Assembly: GCA_047611425.1 (NCBI GenBank)
Contig: JBLFWJ010000154.1
Location: forward strand, 1-8,138
Length of the DNA: 8,138 bases
Direction of reading: 5' to 3'
DNA from: JBLFWJ01 sp047611425
Lineage (GTDB): Bacteria; Bacteroidota; Bacteroidia; UBA10329
How positions within the stretch are numbered: position 1 is the stretch's first letter; each line of letters begins with the position of its first letter. The position numbers were made by a program, and so were the translations under genes. The notes under the pieces were generated by a model. The model made no database searches and had not been told where the DNA came from. It saw nothing but the letters and a program-made list of their open reading frames with translations. Shown here piece by piece: positions 8,091 through 8,138 of this stretch.

Positions 8091-8138
8091 GAATATCCCC
8101 TTTACACTTCAATTAATGTTAGATGAATTGATGAATGA
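8091..8138 (-). other. Segment upstream of rpoB (intergenic, cut by window edge)
   Basis: These 48 bases hold the rpoB ribosome binding site and otherwise AT-rich DNA. All three minus-strand frames end in a stop here and none resembles the conserved C-terminus of ribosomal protein L7/L12 (rplL), the usual upstream neighbour. A perfect 6-base inverted repeat (tcaatt at 8109-8114, aattga at 8126-8131, 11-base loop) is present, but it is AT-only apart from one pair and has no following T-run, so it is not called a terminator. No convincing -35/-10 pair is visible. The promoter is probably further upstream. Confidence 0.6.
8097..8103 (-). promoter_or_regulatory. Ribosome binding site of rpoB
   Basis: On the minus strand AAAGGGG lies six bases before the rpoB ATG. 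AAGGGG can pair with the usual 16S anti-Shine-Dalgarno sequence over six positions with one G-U wobble. It supports 8090 as the rpoB start. The same AAGGGGAT core recurs before rpoC. Confidence 0.85.

Noticed and set aside
8109..8131. Inverted repeat upstream of rpoB as a terminator or regulatory hairpin.
   Set aside because: The stem is only six mostly AT pairs with an 11-base loop and no T-run. Such repeats are common by chance in AT-rich DNA.

Overview
The window is an ordinary bacterial housekeeping locus. It lies entirely on the minus strand and reads from right to left: rpoB (RNA polymerase beta), rpoC (RNA polymerase beta prime), then the first 104 codons of rpsL (ribosomal protein S12), which is cut by the left edge. 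About 99% of the window is coding. No RNA genes, mobile elements, CRISPR arrays, long repeats or intrinsic terminators were found, and no undescribed system is visible.

Layout: bases 8091-8138 are a short upstream segment with a clear rpoB ribosome binding site but no recognisable promoter and no trace of rplL. rpoB fills 4380-8090. rpoC follows with a 1-base gap if its second ATG is used, or an 8-base overlap if the first is used. rpsL starts inside the last codons of rpoC (14-base overlap), with its ribosome binding site also inside rpoC. The three genes are therefore almost certainly one transcription unit with coupled translation, which runs past both edges. The products belong together: beta and beta prime build the RNA polymerase core and its active centre, and S12 is a decoding-centre protein. 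In many bacteria rpoBC is followed directly by the str genes (rpsL, rpsG, fusA).

Organism: a Gram-negative-type bacterium using the standard bacterial code, with moderately AT-rich DNA. Beta prime carries a large insertion in the trigger loop, which argues against Firmicutes and Actinobacteria. Beta is short (1236 residues against about 1342 in E. coli). Several beta and beta-prime stretches resemble chlamydial proteins as I remember them, such as the N-terminal zinc region and the YYEEYVVID stretch. This suggests the PVC superphylum (Verrucomicrobiota, Lentisphaerota, Chlamydiota or relatives) or a neighbouring lineage. That placement is inference without a database search. Catalytic, zinc-binding and drug-contact residues are essentially intact, so all three proteins should be functional.
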